Source: Brachynemurus nebulosus (lineage: Eukaryota > Arthropoda > Insecta > Neuroptera > Myrmeleontidae). From it: a stretch of 64,000 bases of DNA. The notes below the pieces were generated by a model. The model was given only the letters and a program-made list of their open reading frames with translations, made no database searches and was not told the DNA's origin. The stretch is from NCBI GenBank assembly GCA_035578155.1, contig JAPWDM010000021.1, positions 4,330,501 to 4,394,500 on the forward strand, in the 5' to 3' direction. Made by a program: the position numbers and the translations under genes. Shown here one piece after another: positions 63,881-64,000 of this stretch; the first letter of the stretch is position 1; every line of letters starts with the position of its first letter.

Positions 63881-64000
63881 TTAACAAAAATAAAAGTCCT
63901 CAATTTTGTAATGTCCCCATGGGAGAGTTTTAAGTCTGTTGTTGGGTACTATAAAACGTTTATCATCAGTATTTGATAACGCCGCCTTATTAATTAAGTG
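63881..64000 (-). CDS. polB: PolB of Polinton 2, last 39 codons (cut by window)
   Basis: A minus-strand frame enters at 64000 and stops at the TAA at 63881-63883. It reads NKAALSNTDDKR, IVPNN, then TLPWGHYKIED. The end of PolB in Polinton 1 reads NKVALSPYNTKR, IVEGE, then TLAWGHYSLN, so the match is clear. Polinton 2 therefore has its own DNA polymerase B, diverged from that of Polinton 1, with the main part beyond the window. Confidence 0.85.
   Translation of the reverse strand, partial: HLINKAALSNTDDKRFIVPNNRLKTLPWGHYKIEDFYFC

Larger units (their letters stand above)
54057..64000. mobile_element. Polinton 2 (Maverick/adintovirus-like), right end outside window
   Basis: A virion-coding Polinton: an OB-like small protein, an unknown copy B protein, MCP, a small peptide, penton, protease, PLA2 protein, packaging ATPase, a 355-residue protein, a fibre-like protein, integrase, a helical-repeat protein and the C-terminus of PolB. 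Nearly all frames are intact; only the penton gene shows a frameshift. The left end is uncertain: AGTAGTGTATTATGG at 54057 is the best AG candidate, preceded by CACGTT. The right terminal repeat must lie beyond 64000. Confidence 0.85.

Noticed and set aside
42514..64000. One single 20-kb Polinton
   Set aside because: Polinton 1 has its own complete ends and target duplication, each has its own copy of the paralogous gene, and a second PolB begins at 63881-64000.

Overview
The window is an AT-rich animal nuclear DNA segment with no recognisable host gene, tRNA or rRNA cluster. The mix of Ty3/gypsy with an errantivirus-like env, BEL/Pao, hAT, piggyBac, Tc1/mariner, long palindromic MITEs with (TA)n cores and Mavericks/Polintons points to an insect, possibly a hemipteran. 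The species cannot be fixed from sequence alone. The whole window is best read as nested mobile elements.

Layout: 1-6.2 kb holds decayed gypsy pieces: a minus-strand gag-PR-RT remnant, a plus-strand env remnant, an integrase tail and an LTR. 6.9-9.2 kb holds a broken hAT-like transposase-type gene. 9.3-31.5 kb is a non-coding field of small elements. Several have exact boundaries: hAT-type elements with 8-bp target duplications at 11.1, 14.3 and 16.3 kb, a piggyBac-type element at 24.2 kb, two long-hairpin elements at 10.3 and 20.5 kb, three copies of a related family with a (TA)n core, a Tc1 element with a probable intron at 27.4 kb and a Tc1 transposase inverted duplication at 30-31 kb. 32.1-39.5 kb is a full-length, very young BEL/Pao retrotransposon with a 5-bp target duplication and almost identical LTRs. 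39.5-41.4 kb holds more MITEs and a hAT remnant.

The most interesting part is 42.3-64 kb, where two Polintons lie side by side. Polinton 1 (42514-53548, 11.0 kb) has 1.0-1.1 kb terminal inverted repeats starting with AG and a perfect 6-bp target duplication (TCTAAT). It sits inside a TTAA-flanked MITE. It carries protein-primed DNA polymerase B (broken), a C2H2 zinc-finger protein and some small unknown genes, but no integrase, packaging ATPase, protease or capsid gene. Polinton 2 (left end near 54.06 kb, right end beyond the window) carries the full virion set: major capsid, penton, adenain-like protease, PLA2-domain protein, packaging ATPase, a fibre-like protein and integrase. The last 39 codons of its own polymerase B lie at the right edge. 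The two share a skeleton: a paralogous small gene, a small FL-SLGL peptide gene, a YW-NPN domain protein and PolB, in the same order and orientation. Polinton 1 therefore looks like a capsid-less derivative that could be mobilised in trans.

In Polinton 2 the minus-strand genes PLA2-protease-penton-small peptide-MCP, and the plus-strand genes 355-aa protein-fibre-integrase, abut or overlap by a few bases, as in compact DNA viruses. Several genes in both elements share a TATA box followed about 30 bases later by a CAGTT initiator. In Polinton 1 the zinc-finger gene also has an upstream minisatellite with about 19 perfect TGAGTCA (AP-1-type) sites.
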